Positions 1 through 10,985 of a stretch of DNA of 64,000 nucleotides are shown in pieces (position 1 is the stretch's first letter; every line of letters starts with the position of its first letter). The stretch is taken from the NCBI GenBank assembly GCA_951799405.1, contig OX637342.1:2108001-2172000 (forward strand). Reading direction: 5' to 3'. The notes below the pieces were generated by a model. That model searched no databases, had not been told where the DNA came from, and saw nothing but the letters and a program-made list of their open reading frames with translations. Source of the DNA: Agapetus fuscipes. Taxonomy: Eukaryota > Arthropoda > Insecta > Trichoptera > Glossosomatidae. Made by a program: the position numbers and the translations under genes.

Positions 1-958
1 CGATGCATTATTTTTAGCTGCTTCTAGATCTACACATTAGTCTTTTCAGACATCAAATATTATCAAGGGTTGGCGTAGGGTTAAATAAAAATAGCTATCA
101 GTGTCACAAAGCAATTTCCACGAAGATTTTCAACTAGGAGAGAAACAGCTAACAAAATAATAATCTTTGACGAATGGTTTACTGTTTGAGTGCGTAAATA
201 GTTTATAGAAAAGGAAAGCAATGGATTGACATATAATCTCGACAGTGTACGTGATTTAAAAAATATATATATATTACTGTTTCAATACTGGCGCAAGAGG
301 GCTATCACAATTGTAACCCAGTGTAACTTACTACTATTTGTCTAAATGAAAAATTTAATTCCACTTTTGTTCACCTTCATTTACATATTTTTGATCCAGA
401 TTTTTATTTTTGTGTTGCGTACACCCCTAGCATGTAAAAATCAACTTCTTATGGTACTTACAGAATATTTTGAGAATAACTGGTACGGAAAAAACAACTC
501 AAGCCCTGTTCGGATGTCATTATATTAAAAGTCAGAGAATGGCAGTAAATTTAAAGCTGTGAAAATGTAATTTAATTGAACTTCTCCTCATGCGATTTAA
601 GCAAACTCTTATTGGATTTCAGCGCCGTTCTCGCACATAATTAAAACGTGTTGTTTGAATTTTATTAACCCTGTGTTAAAAAAGAGTGAGGACGTGTTTT
701 TTAAAGCAACCCCTCTCTTTGTAACTGTGTTTTTTTAGCTCACTCGTCAACTGCATTCATGAATAAGTGCGTAATTAACACCGTGCTAAAAATAACTCAA
801 GTTTTTTAAATAGTTGGCATAGCATTTGGTATGCCCTGCATATTGTAAGAATAAAAACCAACTAAAAACTTAAAAGTAAACACGTAAGATAAAATGTTTT
901 TTTTCAAACATTTTTGATCTGTAGATTTTTGGAATATGGCATAGAAATTTCAAGAGAA
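1..958. other. A+T-rich DNA, nothing recognised
   Basis: Only short open frames occur (longest 60 codons, 346-528), with no recognisable protein motif. No repeat family of this window was identified here. It is probably non-coding. Confidence 0.6.
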
Positions 959-1057
959 CCCAAGTAACCTTTTAGGTGTTAAAAAGGTTACAAAAAATGT
1001 TTGAAAATGTTCTGGGACCTTTTTGTAACCTTTTTAAAACCTAAAAGGTTACTTGGG
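959..1057. repeat. Foldback hairpin (short palindromic MITE)
   Basis: Arms of 38 bp at 959-996 and 1020-1057 are reverse complements with a single mismatch, around a 23-bp loop. The outer ends are CCCAAGTAACC and GGTTACTTGGG. Within each arm the motif AAGTAACC/AAAGGTTAC recurs, so each arm is itself partly palindromic. This is typical of a small foldback or MITE-type element. I see no second copy in the window and cannot assign a superfamily. Confidence 0.75.
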
Positions 1058-1205
1058 AATACGTAGGTACAGTTATCTATCCCCAATCATATCCAAGCTA
1101 TACAATTATTTTAAAACAAAAACTCTGTATTTACAATGAACAAAACTTTATTATGATTTTTTTATAATTGTAACAAAAGTATGAAAGAAATGTCATTCAT
1201 TGTCT

Positions 1206-1427
1206 GGTTGATAGCTCAGTTAGTAGAGCACTACTATATACTACTACTATAATTATGGCTAGAAGACTAGGGTTCTATCCCAACAAAAGAGCAGAAGTGG
1301 TCCAAATTCTCAAATCCGCAAGGCTCCCTCTCAAGAGTAGGAAAGTATTTATCTACTAATATAAAACGGTTGGCTTACGAGTAGCCCTCTTACCTGTGAA
1401 AATAATTAGGTTCCACGTGCGACTCTT
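1206..1427 (+). repeat. tRNA-derived SINE S1, degraded copy
   Basis: The head ATAGCTCAGTTAGTAGAGC keeps the box A of the family. The box B region (GGGTTCTATCC) is mutated and a CTACTATA-rich stretch is inserted between them. The 3' part retains the S1 landmarks TTGGCTTACGAGTAG, CTTACCTGTGAAAATAA and TAGGTTCCACGTGCGAC. It is an old copy. Confidence 0.65.
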
Positions 1428-1800
1428 TCAGTGGACTTAAATGGCACTTTGTACATGAATGTGCAGACTTGGTGCATTTTTGGATGTAAGACAATTTTCC
1501 TTTGGCATTCTTTGTACCGAAAATTCCTTAGTTTTAAGAGAAATAGCTACTTTTTTGGCATTCACTCTAAGACTAGAAAAAAACCCTCTTTGTCAAAGAC
1601 TGCCCGCAGGCCTCTATCAAGAGTTCATTTGGACTCTAAGTTGTAGTCAAGTGGAAAGTCCAAAAGTCCGTGCCAGTGGCAACTACTTTAAAGAGGCATA
1701 AGCTGACCTCAAAGAGTGCATTCAACTTTAAAATTGAGGTCTAAAATACGGAGGAAAAAATGCTTTGAAGTTATTCTATAATCTATACATCTATAATCAA
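1428..1800. other. No recognised feature
   Basis: Two overlapping short open frames (71 and 80 codons, from 1431 and 1459) show no family motif and are not supported as genes. Confidence 0.5.
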
Positions 1801-1943
1801 TGTTGCAATGATATAATATGTATGAACTTTTGAGATGCAAGTGCATTTAATGCATGCCCATAAGCAGACAGATGTGAGGTTGCATGCTGAATTTGTACTT
1901 ACAAAATAAATCACATCTCAAATGAACATAAACTCTGCAACAC
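1801..1943 (-). repeat. LT repeat, fragment
   Basis: It reads in minus orientation. Landmarks are GTTGCAATGATAT at the tail end, the ATGCATGCCCATAAGCAGACA block, and TCTCAAATGAACATAAACTC. The 5' half of the repeat is absent. Confidence 0.6.
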
Positions 1944-2042
1944 GTAAGTCGCAATCATTTCATCTTCATATTAAATACCATTTCATTTGAAGTGGGAATA
2001 TTTTATTATTGTACCTTATTTTCAGTTGTTTTTAATGAATAA

Positions 2043-2112
2043 TTACCCAATGGCATCTATTGAACCAGAGTCAAAGCTATCGTCAATGAGTCTGATGGGG
2101 ATCGAGCCCGCG
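2043..2112 (-). repeat. SINE S3, fragment
   Basis: The block GGCATCTATTGAACCAGAGTC followed by a cross-strand box-B-like GATCGAGCCC matches the S3 copies at 43583 and 48124. The copy is truncated on both sides and directly abuts an LT repeat. Confidence 0.5.
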
Positions 2113-2133
2113 TTGTTTTATTTCAAATAAGCT

Positions 2134-2389
2134 TCCTTGACTTATATGTAGGTTGGTATGAGGCTGAACACCCATACTCATAAAAAATGGTTCACTTTGC
2201 CAATGTCACACCTGTTTCAGCAAAGTTCGGCAAGAGTTGCAGGGCTTATGTTCATTTGAGATTGAATTTTTATACTGTAGGTTCACATGCGGCATGTGTG
2301 AGCGTGAAACTATGCGTGTCTACTTGTGGGAATGCATTTAATATGAATCTCAAATGATACATACCTTTGCAGCTTAGATTTAGATTTAG
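2134..2389 (+). repeat. LT repeat, full length
   Basis: It starts at CCTTGACTTATA and carries GGTTGGTATGAGGCTGA, AATGGTTCACTTTGCCAATG, GGCAAGAGTTGCAGGGC and CATGCGGCATGTGTGAGCG in order. It ends in GCAGCTTAGATTTAGATTTAG, a short TTTAGA tail. No open frame is conserved between copies, so it is non-coding. Confidence 0.85.
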
Positions 2390-2756
2390 CGAGATTACCA
2401 ACTTGACCACATGGCTAAAGCACCAACGATGTTGATGCTGAAAAGCTATATAGCAGTGTGATATTTTGAAAACATATTTATCAGCAGTGCGTTTTGTTTA
2501 TTAAATGGCTTAAAAAAGGGTTGATATTAAAACGACAAAGCTCCGCAGCACACAACAAAATCCTTGACTAATCTTTGGAATATCATTTTATCATAAAGTT
2601 TTAAATTAATATGAAAACGTCAATCAATCTTAATTCGCGAAATTTCGACTTGGCCCGAAAAACTTCCCCTTAGTTCTGTCGTGCGAACGTCGGAAATACC
2701 CGAACCATAGTGGGGTGGCGGATTAACCCGATGACTGCCGGAGACGATGTATAAAA
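2390..2756. other. No recognised feature
   Basis: Unassigned sequence between two LT copies that face each other tail to tail. Confidence 0.5.
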
Positions 2757-2838
2757 ATAAATCTAAATCTAAATCTAAGCTGCAAAGTTACACATCATTT
2801 AAGATTCGTATTAAAAGCATTCCGACAAACAGGCATGA
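2757..2838 (-). repeat. LT repeat, tail fragment
   Basis: The TCTAAATCTAAATCTAAGC tail is followed by the CTGCAAAG block and the complement of the ATGAATCTTAAATG block. The copy is cut after about 80 bp, which is the 3' end only. Confidence 0.65.
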
Positions 2839-3070
2839 ATAATTGATTTATCTTATGTAAAATGTGTTCCTTTATGCTTCAAAAAATTGATTTTAAAAAA
2901 TAATTTCACATTGAGGACACATTTTCTTGTATTTTGCCTTGGAGCTGAAGATTGCGACCTGTTGTGATTATGGTTTTTTAGCTTTTGATTATAGATTATG
3001 ATTTTCACCTATTGGAGAAAGAATTGAATGTTTGAAGTTTAATATACATACTTATGAAGCACATAATATG

Positions 3071-3300
3071 TGAACCAGTCCGTAGTCTAGTGGAAGCGCT
3101 TTGGATTCGTTAATGAAAGGTCGTGCACAAAAAATATACCATTCATATTTTTAAATAAGCTTTTTGCTGGGTTGAAAAATTACGTTCCTTTACCAAAAAA
3201 CGGTCACCAAAGGTCTATCCAGCCTTACAGCAACTGGTTCTTGCTTGAGAATTGGCACTTGCTATAGCGACAACCATGGGTTTTTTAGTTGCAGAAAGTA
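3071..3300 (+). repeat. tRNA-derived SINE S2, no A tail
   Basis: The head CCAGTCCGTAGTCTAGTGG is the S2 box A region. Downstream come GCTGGGTTGAAAAATTACG, the GGTCACCAAAGGTC block and CAGCCTTACAGCAACTGGTT, in the same order as in the S2 copies at 12709 and 32713. Box B is mutated. The 3' end runs into AGAAAGTATTTTCAAG, part of the inverted-repeat unit described at 36171. Confidence 0.65.
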
Positions 3301-3451
3301 TTTTCAAGACTGGTTATCAAATAGATGCGGTACCTAGCCTATGCGTCTGCTGCAGTCGTAAGCATGTTTTAATCAGGAAGAATTCCAAAATTATTTGTCG
3401 TCTAACTCCGACCATGAAAATGAAAGTTTAAACTTTATTTAACAATTGAAA

Positions 3452-3766
3452 TTATTTAAATCTGTGACAGACAACGCGTCGAAGCTTTGGGGGTTGATAT
3501 ATTGTAGCCGTAGCTTTCATTACTGGAGTTTTGCACCCCCGCCCGAAGCGAGCGGACCGTTTGGGTGGGTACCCGAACGAGCGATGATTGCTTTTCGGCA
3601 AATAAAATTTTAACTCAATTTCCCGGATACAAGGACAAATTGGGAGGTGTCCGTGTAGGGACCGGCTCATGCCATGGCATGAAATATCATCGACTACTGA
3701 TTGGCTATGGAGCCTTAATTTTTTAAACAAAGTCAGAGAAATAATTGTAGAATGAAAAATACGCAT
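3452..3766 (-). other. G+C-richer block with an unassigned 104-codon frame
   Basis: The segment is more G+C-rich than its surroundings and holds an uninterrupted minus-strand frame of 104 codons ending in residues CHRFK. I recognise no domain in it. It lies immediately upstream of, and opposite to, the LINE CTD relic at 3765. It may belong to the same insertion. A host exon is not excluded, but there is no positive evidence for one. Confidence 0.3.
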
Positions 3767-4166
3767 GGGTAAAGAAATTAAGGCTCAGGTGTTTGAAGCT
3801 CAGCTTAGAGATTTTGTACTGAATGAAAAGGATACACATATGAAAATCGTGATGGCAGATTTTTTTTTGAGTGAACAGTTAAAGAAGCTTGTATTGAAAA
3901 AACGCAAAAATAAAATAAAGTTCTCACAGTCACTTAAGTCAACGAAGAAAGTGTACAAAGGAAATGTCAGAGGAAAGCGCGGAAGGGAAAGGCCGAGGAA
4001 AGAATGGTTAGACCAAATAGGTGAGATTGTGAAAGAATGGAATCTGCAGAGTGAGAATAAGAGAAGAGTGTGTATGAAAAAGGTGATGAATATTGAGGAA
4101 ATGAAAGTGGTTTGTAAGGACAGAAAAAAGTGGAGGCGCATCTGCGGAGGTACCGGCCACCTCTAG
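3765..4166 (+). CDS. LINE C-terminal domain relic, 133 codons, open
   Basis: The frame keeps the C-terminal region that follows the reverse transcriptase in many insect non-LTR elements. GRERPRKEWLDQIGEI lies near residues 72-88 and matches the GRGRPRKxWxDQI signature. It is followed by NKRRVCMKKVM and VCKDRKKWRRIC just before the stop, the same closing block as in the relics at 21281, 36872, 52192 and 63945. The first 60 or so residues are lysine-rich and unlike the other copies, so the ATG is probably fortuitous. The frame has no stop over its conserved half, but no RT core is present, so it cannot be autonomous. I infer a 5'-truncated copy. Confidence 0.6.
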   Translation: MGKEIKAQVFEAQLRDFVLNEKDTHMKIVMADFFLSEQLKKLVLKKRKNKIKFSQSLKSTKKVYKGNVRGKRGRERPRKEWLDQIGEIVKEWNLQSENKRRVCMKKVMNIEEMKVVCKDRKKWRRICGGTGHL

Positions 4167-4200
4167 TGGAACGGCGGCAGGATACAGTACAGTACAGTAC
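4167..4200 (+). repeat. LINE 3' end with TACAG-type tail
   Basis: Immediately after the CTD stop comes GGAACGGCGGCAGGATACAG, then ACAGT/TACAG repeats to 4200. The same sequence (GGAATGGTGGCTGGATACAG) closes the relic at 37763 and, on the minus strand, the one at 60190. This is the 3' terminus of a LINE subfamily that lacks the LT module. Confidence 0.65.
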
Positions 4201-4892
4201 TTATCTGACCTTGAAACATCCGATCTTATAAGTAGGTAATTTTGTACATTTTTCGTAGGTTAGATCATTTGATTAATTTTAAAGTAAATAAAGTGTATCA
4301 AATAAATACACCTCTTCATTTATTCATCATCATATTTTTTTTACCTATAAGTGAACATTTTGTGTTATAAAATTATTGTCGGTCGGTAAATGAAGCCCCC
4401 TAAAAATGAGACTGGAAGGTGCAATAAAAAAATAGAAAAAAAAAATGCTTTATTCAAATTTATTCCATATATTTTTTCCTGTTCTCTTTTAATACCACCC
4501 TCGGCTTGACCTTAAGATCTGCTAATTTATTTTACAAATTCTGTTTTTGTTTTTATTTAAATATTTTTGATATTTAATAATTTTTGTTGTTGTGCCTGTC
4601 AACAGCATGACTTCTTAAAAATAAATATTTTTCGAGTGTACACAGAAAAAAACATTTATAAGATTTTGTTGAAGTCCCTATGAAAGCTTGGGCGAGCGTT
4701 GAAAATTTATGTGATACTGCGATAGACGTCTGGCTTTACTCACGACCGCGTAAACTTGCTAAAAAAATTATGCTTTAAAAATGCAGGATACAAAAGTCTG
4801 TAATTTACTAAGACAAATTTCAAATTTGAAAAAAAAAACACAAAAAAATTAAGCAATATGAGGTTTGTTAAAAAAGCAAGGTGATATTGTGT
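4201..4892. other. A+T-rich DNA, nothing recognised
   Basis: No conserved frame or repeat of the window's families was found. Confidence 0.5.
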
Positions 4893-5055
4893 GAATGGTT
4901 CACTTTGCCAATGTCACACCTGTTTCAGGGAAGGACGGCAAGAGTTGCAGGGTGTATGCCCATTTGAGCCTTACACATGCGGCATGTGCAAGCGTGAACT
5001 TGTACGTGTCGGCTTGTAAGAATGCATATAATCTTTGCAACTTAGATTCGATTAG
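4893..5055 (+). repeat. LT repeat, 5'-truncated
   Basis: It starts at AATGGTTCACTTTGCCAATG and ends at GCAACTTAGATTCGATT. A central piece between CATTTGAG and ACACATGCGGCATGTGC is deleted. Confidence 0.75.
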
Positions 5056-5340
5056 TCATTGTTAATTTATTGATAATTATGTACGTATTTATTTATCAAA
5101 TTATATTTTTTAGCCTTCTAGATAAGCTGAATTGGAATCTAGTCTGTCTATTACATATATGTATATAGGCGGGATTTGCCTGAAATGGATATAAAGATTG
5201 ACCAGAAATAATTAATAAGCGACATGCAAGTCTATTATTCACCATAGTTTTAATTGAAAGGAATTTGTGCCAAAAAAAGATAATTAAAAATAAAAATGAT
5301 TAATATTTTTACCTAAACACATTTATGAATGCGTAATTTT

Positions 5341-5360
5341 GTGTGTGTGTGTGTGTGTGT
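5341..5360 (+). repeat. (GT)10 microsatellite
   Basis: Ten uninterrupted GT units, followed by imperfect GT-rich sequence. Confidence 0.95.
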
Positions 5361-5409
5361 TTACTTGTGTGTGCCTGTGTCTCTAGATGTAAGGTACCTA
5401 CTTTAGTGA

Positions 5410-5620
5410 TTGTACTCGTATTTGTTCAATAGTATACGAGTATTTACTCGAATATTCCTGCAGGGTCTTGCATGTTCCTAGAATAACTGTTAAACACCTT
5501 TAAATAGAGACTGAGATAGTGAGATGCTTTGTAGGAAGACTTGTATCTCAGCCGTCGAGTTAATAAGCAGTCAAATGACTGTGATTTTGAAACTGTGTAA
5601 ACAAACCAAATGTGAACAGA
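5410..5620 (+). repeat. Possible LTR-like fragment
   Basis: The run GAGTATTTACTCGAATATT, then GTCTTGCATGTTC, AGAATAACTGTTA and a TTTAAATAGAGAC box, is shared in order with 62755-62985. The A+T box followed by a possible transcription start resembles an LTR. TG...CA ends and a target duplication were not established. Confidence 0.3.
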
Positions 5621-6240
5621 ATCTTTAAATAAATTGTGTGAAATTTATTAACCGAAGTTGTATTAAATTTAACCCGTAAATCGTAGCAATACAATTTATG
5701 CTTTTAATGAAAAGACTGGAACTTTTTTGCACAGTGCACCTAGATAAGTCAAATTAAATTCTAGTCTGTTCACTAGCACTAGTCTTCTATTTTTTTAAAC
5801 ACTAGAACCCAAAGACGCACCAGTTTTTTTTTAACAATTCTTGAATGTATGAGAATTTCGGTATATTGCATTACAAGGCGCAAATTGAGAATGCCCGCCT
5901 AAATGTTCCTAGAGAGATCCTCTTTTAAAAGCTTTCTGGTGAATGTTTATTATCGCTCAATTACGCGGCACTGAATCTCCTTCCTGTTTACTGCTCAGCT
6001 AATGGAAATGAAGACCTATTTAAAAATGTTATTGAATTTCTTAAATGCCTCATGCCTAATTTGTGCCCAAATTTGCTGTGCACCCCTAGTATACAGCATT
6101 GTGTGAACTTATTACGATAGCGTAAATCAAAAATGTACATATGGAATATGAGACTGCATTCGTAGAGAGTGATTTAGTTTTCATACAGTTTTTCGATTTA
6201 AGCAATCGAGGTGAGTTTACGCAATAATAATACTAATAAT
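5621..6240. other. No recognised feature
   Basis: A+T-rich sequence without a supported gene or repeat. Confidence 0.5.
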
Positions 6241-6486
6241 CCTTGTCTTATAGGTTGGTATGAGGCTGACCACTCATACTGTAAAAAATGGTTCACTTTG
6301 CCAATGTCGCCCCTGGTGTAGGGAATGTCGGCAAGAGTTGCAGGGCTTATGTTCATTTGAGGTTTGGATTTTATTTGTAAGTACACAATCAGCATTTGTA
6401 AGCGCGAACCAGACGTGTTTGTTTGTGAGCATACATCTGAGAGCTTTGAATGAATATATCCTTGCAACTTAGATTATATATTATAG
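6241..6486 (+). repeat. LT repeat, full length
   Basis: It starts at CCTTGTCTTATAGGTTGG and ends at TTGCAACTTAGATTATATT. This belongs to a subtype with GAGGTTTGGATTTTATTTG and CATACATCTGAGAGCTTTG, shared with 26728, 51823 and 61554. Confidence 0.85.
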
Positions 6487-6639
6487 ATAATCAATCTTTA
6501 TTCCAGCCTAGTCACACGGATGGTGCAATACGTGACCAGCCATATTAAATTTTAAAGTTGAAAGCAATGTTGTATTCTCGGGGTACTTTTTATTTTTCTT
6601 CTTAATCCTTTCTCAGTCTACTTTTGGACATCACCTTCT

Positions 6640-6985
6640 TCAATCACCTTTTTGTAAATCGGTTGCTGTGTTCAAACATCCTCTACCTTAAGTTCGCTTT
6701 ATGTCATCCAGCCACATCAGTTGGGGTCTCCCCGCTTCCCGCTTGGACATCCTGGGTCACCATTGGACAATACTTTTCGTCCACCTGTCATGTTCCTACC
6801 TTGCGACGTGACCAGCCCAGCGCCACTTTACGCAGGCCACTCGCTACATGACATCAGTGACACCAGTGCGTCTACGGATCTCCTGGTTTGGAACCCTGTC
6901 TCTGAGGCTGATTCCCATCATCCTCCTTTCAATGGCTCTTAGGCACGTCCTCGAGTTACTGTGCACATAAAATGGTTTTCGACAT
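6640..6985 (-). pseudogene. LINE C-terminal domain pseudogene
   Basis: Read on the minus strand, one frame gives LRAIERRMMGISLRDRV, then NQEIRRRTGVTDV, a stop, KWRWAGHVAR, a stop, and REAGRPQLMWLDDIK. This order (basic start, RDRVxNxxIR, KWRWAGHVAR, GRPxxxWxDDI) is the post-RT domain of a BovB/RTE-like or related LINE. It differs in motif spelling from the CKDRKKW family above, so it is a different element. At least three in-frame stops make it dead. Confidence 0.6.
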
Positions 6986-7187
6986 TGGTTACTCTTTTGT
7001 CAACAAGAGAAAGGCTAAATAACGGAAGTTGAATAGCAACTTAGCCAATTTTTATCGTACTATTTGTTCATAAGAATATTTTGAGTTTGAATAAACACAA
7101 TTGAAACTGTGTAAAATACTTTCTCATAATTTTTTCATGAATGTATGCAGTTTGTTCTGAAATTGTTAATTAATATTAAGATGAATT

Positions 7188-7245
7188 ATTTGGTGAGCCC
7201 TGCTTTGTGATAATTACACCTCAAGAGTCCCTGCAAGCTTGGTGT
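7188..7245 (-). repeat. SINE S2, internal fragment
   Basis: The stretch TGGTGAGCCCTG through CACCTCAAGAGTCCC and AAGCTTGGTG matches 49662-49735 of the S2 copy there. Confidence 0.45.
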
Positions 7246-7699
7246 TGTCATAATCAGTTAGGTCATCCATATCACACATTTCTACTCCATTTGATCAACA
7301 AGTCTCTTCATAAAACATCCTCGCCAGAATCCGATGGTCCATTCAAACAGATTTTTTTAAAAGAAGAAAAAAAAAAGTTATTTGTAGGACTTTTTTTCAT
7401 ACGTGCATCCTGAATTTTATGGCACAAAATAAGCAACAATAAAACTTCAAATTAACCACCATAAAATAATTAGATTCCTTCTTTACAATGAACGAAAATA
7501 AAAGTTAAAATTAGGATGATATAATTCCATCCTAATAATCAGAATAATTGATGTTTTTATCCTCAAAGAAGATAATAAAAATACTAAATAATTCAAGCAC
7601 CAAAATTTGGTTATTTTTTTATGGCGGTCCAGTTTTTATTACTTTAAAACGTTTTAGTGTCTGTGAGGGTTTTTCCTCTGTCCTGCTGATTGAAACAAT

Positions 7700-7937
7700 T
7701 AATAATGTAACAGCCACTTTAATATGTTTACTTTTATTCCTTTCACAATGTATACACAATAAACCACAGCACAATAATATTAATTATTTTAAATTATAAT
7801 ATATTATTATATTACACATGCTTGTGGCTCTCACGCCAGGCAAGCTTCTTCCCTCCTTCGCATTCTTTTGTTTTCCTTTTTCCATTCAAATTTAAACACA
7901 ATGTTCCATTCTACCAAACAAACAAACTCATCTCGTT
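7700..7937 (+). repeat. Duplicated sequence, copy 1
   Basis: Shares CACAATGTATACACAATAAA, ACATGCTTGTGGCTCTC, CGCCAGGCAAGCTTCTTC, CATTCTTTTG and AAACAAACTCATCTCGTTAC in order with 10755-10985. Both copies are in the same orientation about 3 kb apart. It is a repeat of unknown class, possibly a piece of a longer element. Confidence 0.6.
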
Positions 7938-10167
7938 ACATGTCTCAATACTGTGGTAGAAGTTATCCCTTATTCATAAAAATGGTTTGGTTTTTAAACC
8001 GATTTAGAATTTAAGTTAACTTTAACCTATGTACTAGAAAGATGCTTGGTATCAACCTTTTTATGAATAAGACTGATTCAGTTTTTGAGTATTAAACTTT
8101 TGTTATTCATAAAAAAGACTTAAATTTAAACTAAGTGACAGTAAATTTTAGCCCTATGAAGATACTGTAGTTTAGTACATTTAAAACTTTTAAAATTTTT
8201 AATGAATAAGGTTGATTTAGTTTTGGTACAGAAAAAGTTTTATATTCAAAATGAATTCTCCATTTTGAATTGTTTAGAGACCACCACTAATGAGAAAAAC
8301 TTAATCTTGTTTCACCGCACGGGGATTTGAAAATTATGTATTTTAAATTCGTTTGGGAATATCTCTTACAAGACAAAGGATTGCTTTACAAAAGTGACAC
8401 AAATCCCCGTGTAAAATATCATCACTCCAGTTAACAAATACAATACGCTGAAAAAAATGGGATGCGTTCTCATGCGAAGTATTGTCTGGACTCTAAATTA
8501 ATTTTATTCTACATTTTGAATTAAAGGTTTATTTTTTCAATTTAAGAGCCTTTTAAGCCCACAAAAAAGCATTCACTAAAATATCTCTTAAAATTTAAAA
8601 TCGAGCTGTTTATAACTCTTCATTCAAGTAGAGTTAAAAAAAACTCTTTTACACAGGGTATCCCTATTTATTTTTTGTTTATTTATGTACGTTTGTATGT
8701 AGATGAAAAAATACTATCTTAATATTTAAAACTCGAGATCAATTTAAAATAAGTATTAAGAATTCCAAATACTAGACGAACCGATATTGTAGAACTGAAT
8801 TTACTCTTGATGTTTCGTTGGACTCCTAACCAACTTTCTCAGGAGATACATTAACATTTCAAACGACCGTTATTTCAGTTTGAATTAAACACTACTAGAT
8901 TTTGAAATCAATAGTTGTACTTTTTGTTCAGGATTTCGGATCCTTTATTTTTCTTTGATCAACAATCTTGACGGAAAATTCATTAAAAATTAATATAATA
9001 AAGACAGTTTTTTTAATTGTTTGTCATCGAATTGGGTTTGATTTTTGTTATAAAAAAAACAATTTTTTTTCTTAAATAGAAAAAAAGGAATAGCGTTGTA
9101 AGTTGCAGTTAATTTTGACCATGTAATGTTGCCCACTAGCTATAAAATTACCCGCTGCAGTTTTCCTGCGGCCCATTTCACCTGTTTAAACCGCTTTTCC
9201 GGGCAGTTTCCTCTATTCCACCCCAAATACAGGGTAGCCACACAATGTAGGTAGAAAAAGGCACCGACTTTACAAGGGTGGAAGGTACGTGTAGAGTACA
9301 AGGTACGTGGAAGTCAAATACGTTCTTAAAAATATTTGTCGATAGGTAAAAATCTCAAATAAAAAGGAGCAATCATTTTGTTCAAATAACAATAAAAATT
9401 CAGTTCAAATCACAGATGCATTTTGTAGAAAAAGTCCATTTACAGCATGTTCTAAATATGGTTATAACGTCAGTCCTGAAATATTGTTTTGGTTATTTTA
9501 AGTAGTTTTAGAGTGCTTTAAATGCCTGAATGTAAGTACAATAAATAAAACTCTGCTCTAACTTTACGAAAAATAAATGTAAAATGCAATTTTAACAAGT
9601 AAAAAAGACGAATTACCTTTATCTTCCCGAGGACAAATTTTGAAAATAATACTTCTTCCCTGTACAAAAGATATAGGTACAAGCCTTAAGGGGAGAACAT
9701 TAATAAATTGTACGCCTCACATACAAAAAGCGACATTTTTATAATAGTAGCATATAAGGTGGACCCTTTGAGCTCAAATCATGATGTAAAAAATAAACCG
9801 GTAGAGAAAATTTTCATTGGACTTTATAAGGCTCATGAAAAACACAAACATATATATATAAAAAAAGCTTTTCGAATTTTCTCAACTTTGCAATATTATT
9901 ACTTTTTATGACGGCGTTACATATTTAAATTAGTTTACTTTTTTCCAAAATTTGTTTTGTTTTTTAATAAAATTAAAATTAACGACAGGGAAATGGTGGA
10001 CGCGTAGTTGGGATATTGAAAAAAAAAACTTTTTTGTTTGCTTAGGCAAAGTGTCGTAAAATAATAATAAAAAATTAAGCGAGTGGAAGCAAATTTTATG
10101 GCGATCCTTGGTTTAATTTAGAGATAAAAATGTGTTGAGCAGCTTTAAAATGTTTTCATTTGTTATC
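7938..10167. other. A+T-rich DNA with small palindromes, no gene seen
   Basis: Near 7969-8215 the motif TTATTCATAAAAA and its complement recur in both orientations. At about 8317-8413 ACGGGGATTTG pairs with CAAATCCCCGTG. These suggest worn foldback elements. No supported coding frame was found. Confidence 0.45.
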
Positions 10168-10425
10168 TATAATAATCTGTAATCTTAGTTGCAAAAATCA
10201 CCTTTCAAATTGATATTAAATTCATGACCACAAACGCTTTCGAAACCGAAAAAAGTTCGCGCTTTTGAATGCTGCATGTGCACTTACAAATTAAATCTAA
10301 GCCTCAAATGAACATACACCTTGCAACTTTTACCGAACTTACCTGACACAAAGGTGACCACGGTAAAGTGAACCATTTTTTACTGTATGGTTTTTCAGCC
10401 GCATACCAACCTATAAATCAAGGAA
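10168..10425 (-). repeat. LT repeat, full length (left of head-to-head pair)
   Basis: On the minus strand it starts at the complement of AACCTATAAATCAAGG and runs to TAATCTTAGTTGCAAAA. It abuts the plus-strand copy at 10428 with no spacer. Confidence 0.75.
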
Positions 10426-10427
10426 AG

Positions 10428-10576
10428 CCATAATGTAAAAATTGGTTTACTTTTTCAATGTCAGCGAAGGTTGGTCAGAATTGCAGGGCTTATGTTCATT
10501 TAAAATTTGCATTTTTATTGTGTTAGTATGTCGAATAATATTTAAACAAAAATATTTTTGCAGCTTAGATTATAGA
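10428..10576 (+). repeat. LT repeat, degraded (right of head-to-head pair)
   Basis: It keeps ATAATGTAAAAATTGG, TTGCAGGGCTTATGTTCATT and GCAGCTTAGATTATAG. The middle CATGCGGCATG block is lost. Confidence 0.6.
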
Positions 10577-10754
10577 TTTCATACACAGTGTGAGGGTTTT
10601 TCTTTTGATAGTATTCAATTAGGATGTTTGTAATATGTGAGGATATTCACTGCTAACTTTTCGTTCGTTCAAAATCCGCTTCAAGACTCAAGTCGTGCTC
10701 AAGAGAACTCTCTCACACCATTTGTGGCTCTGCTACAAATCACTTAATAATATC

Positions 10755-10985
10755 ACTTATAAAACAGATAAGGAATCAAACATTTAAACACACTTTATTA
10801 TTCCACTATCACAATGTATATATAATAAACCACAGCAATATTAATTATGACCAAATTCACATGCTTCTGGCTCTCCCGCCAGGGAAGCTTCTTCTCTGTC
10901 TTTCTGCATTCTTTTGCTTTCCTTTTTCCATTCAAATTCAAATCTCATGTTCCATTCCACCAAACAAACAAATTCATCTCGTTAC
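10755..10985 (+). repeat. Duplicated sequence, copy 2
   Basis: Homologous to 7700-7937. The 3' sequence to about 11100 has a loose match near 51410-51480 (AACAAACTCAT, then GTAACA, then a GTAGGTATCT-like stretch), hinting at a longer dispersed element. Confidence 0.55.
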
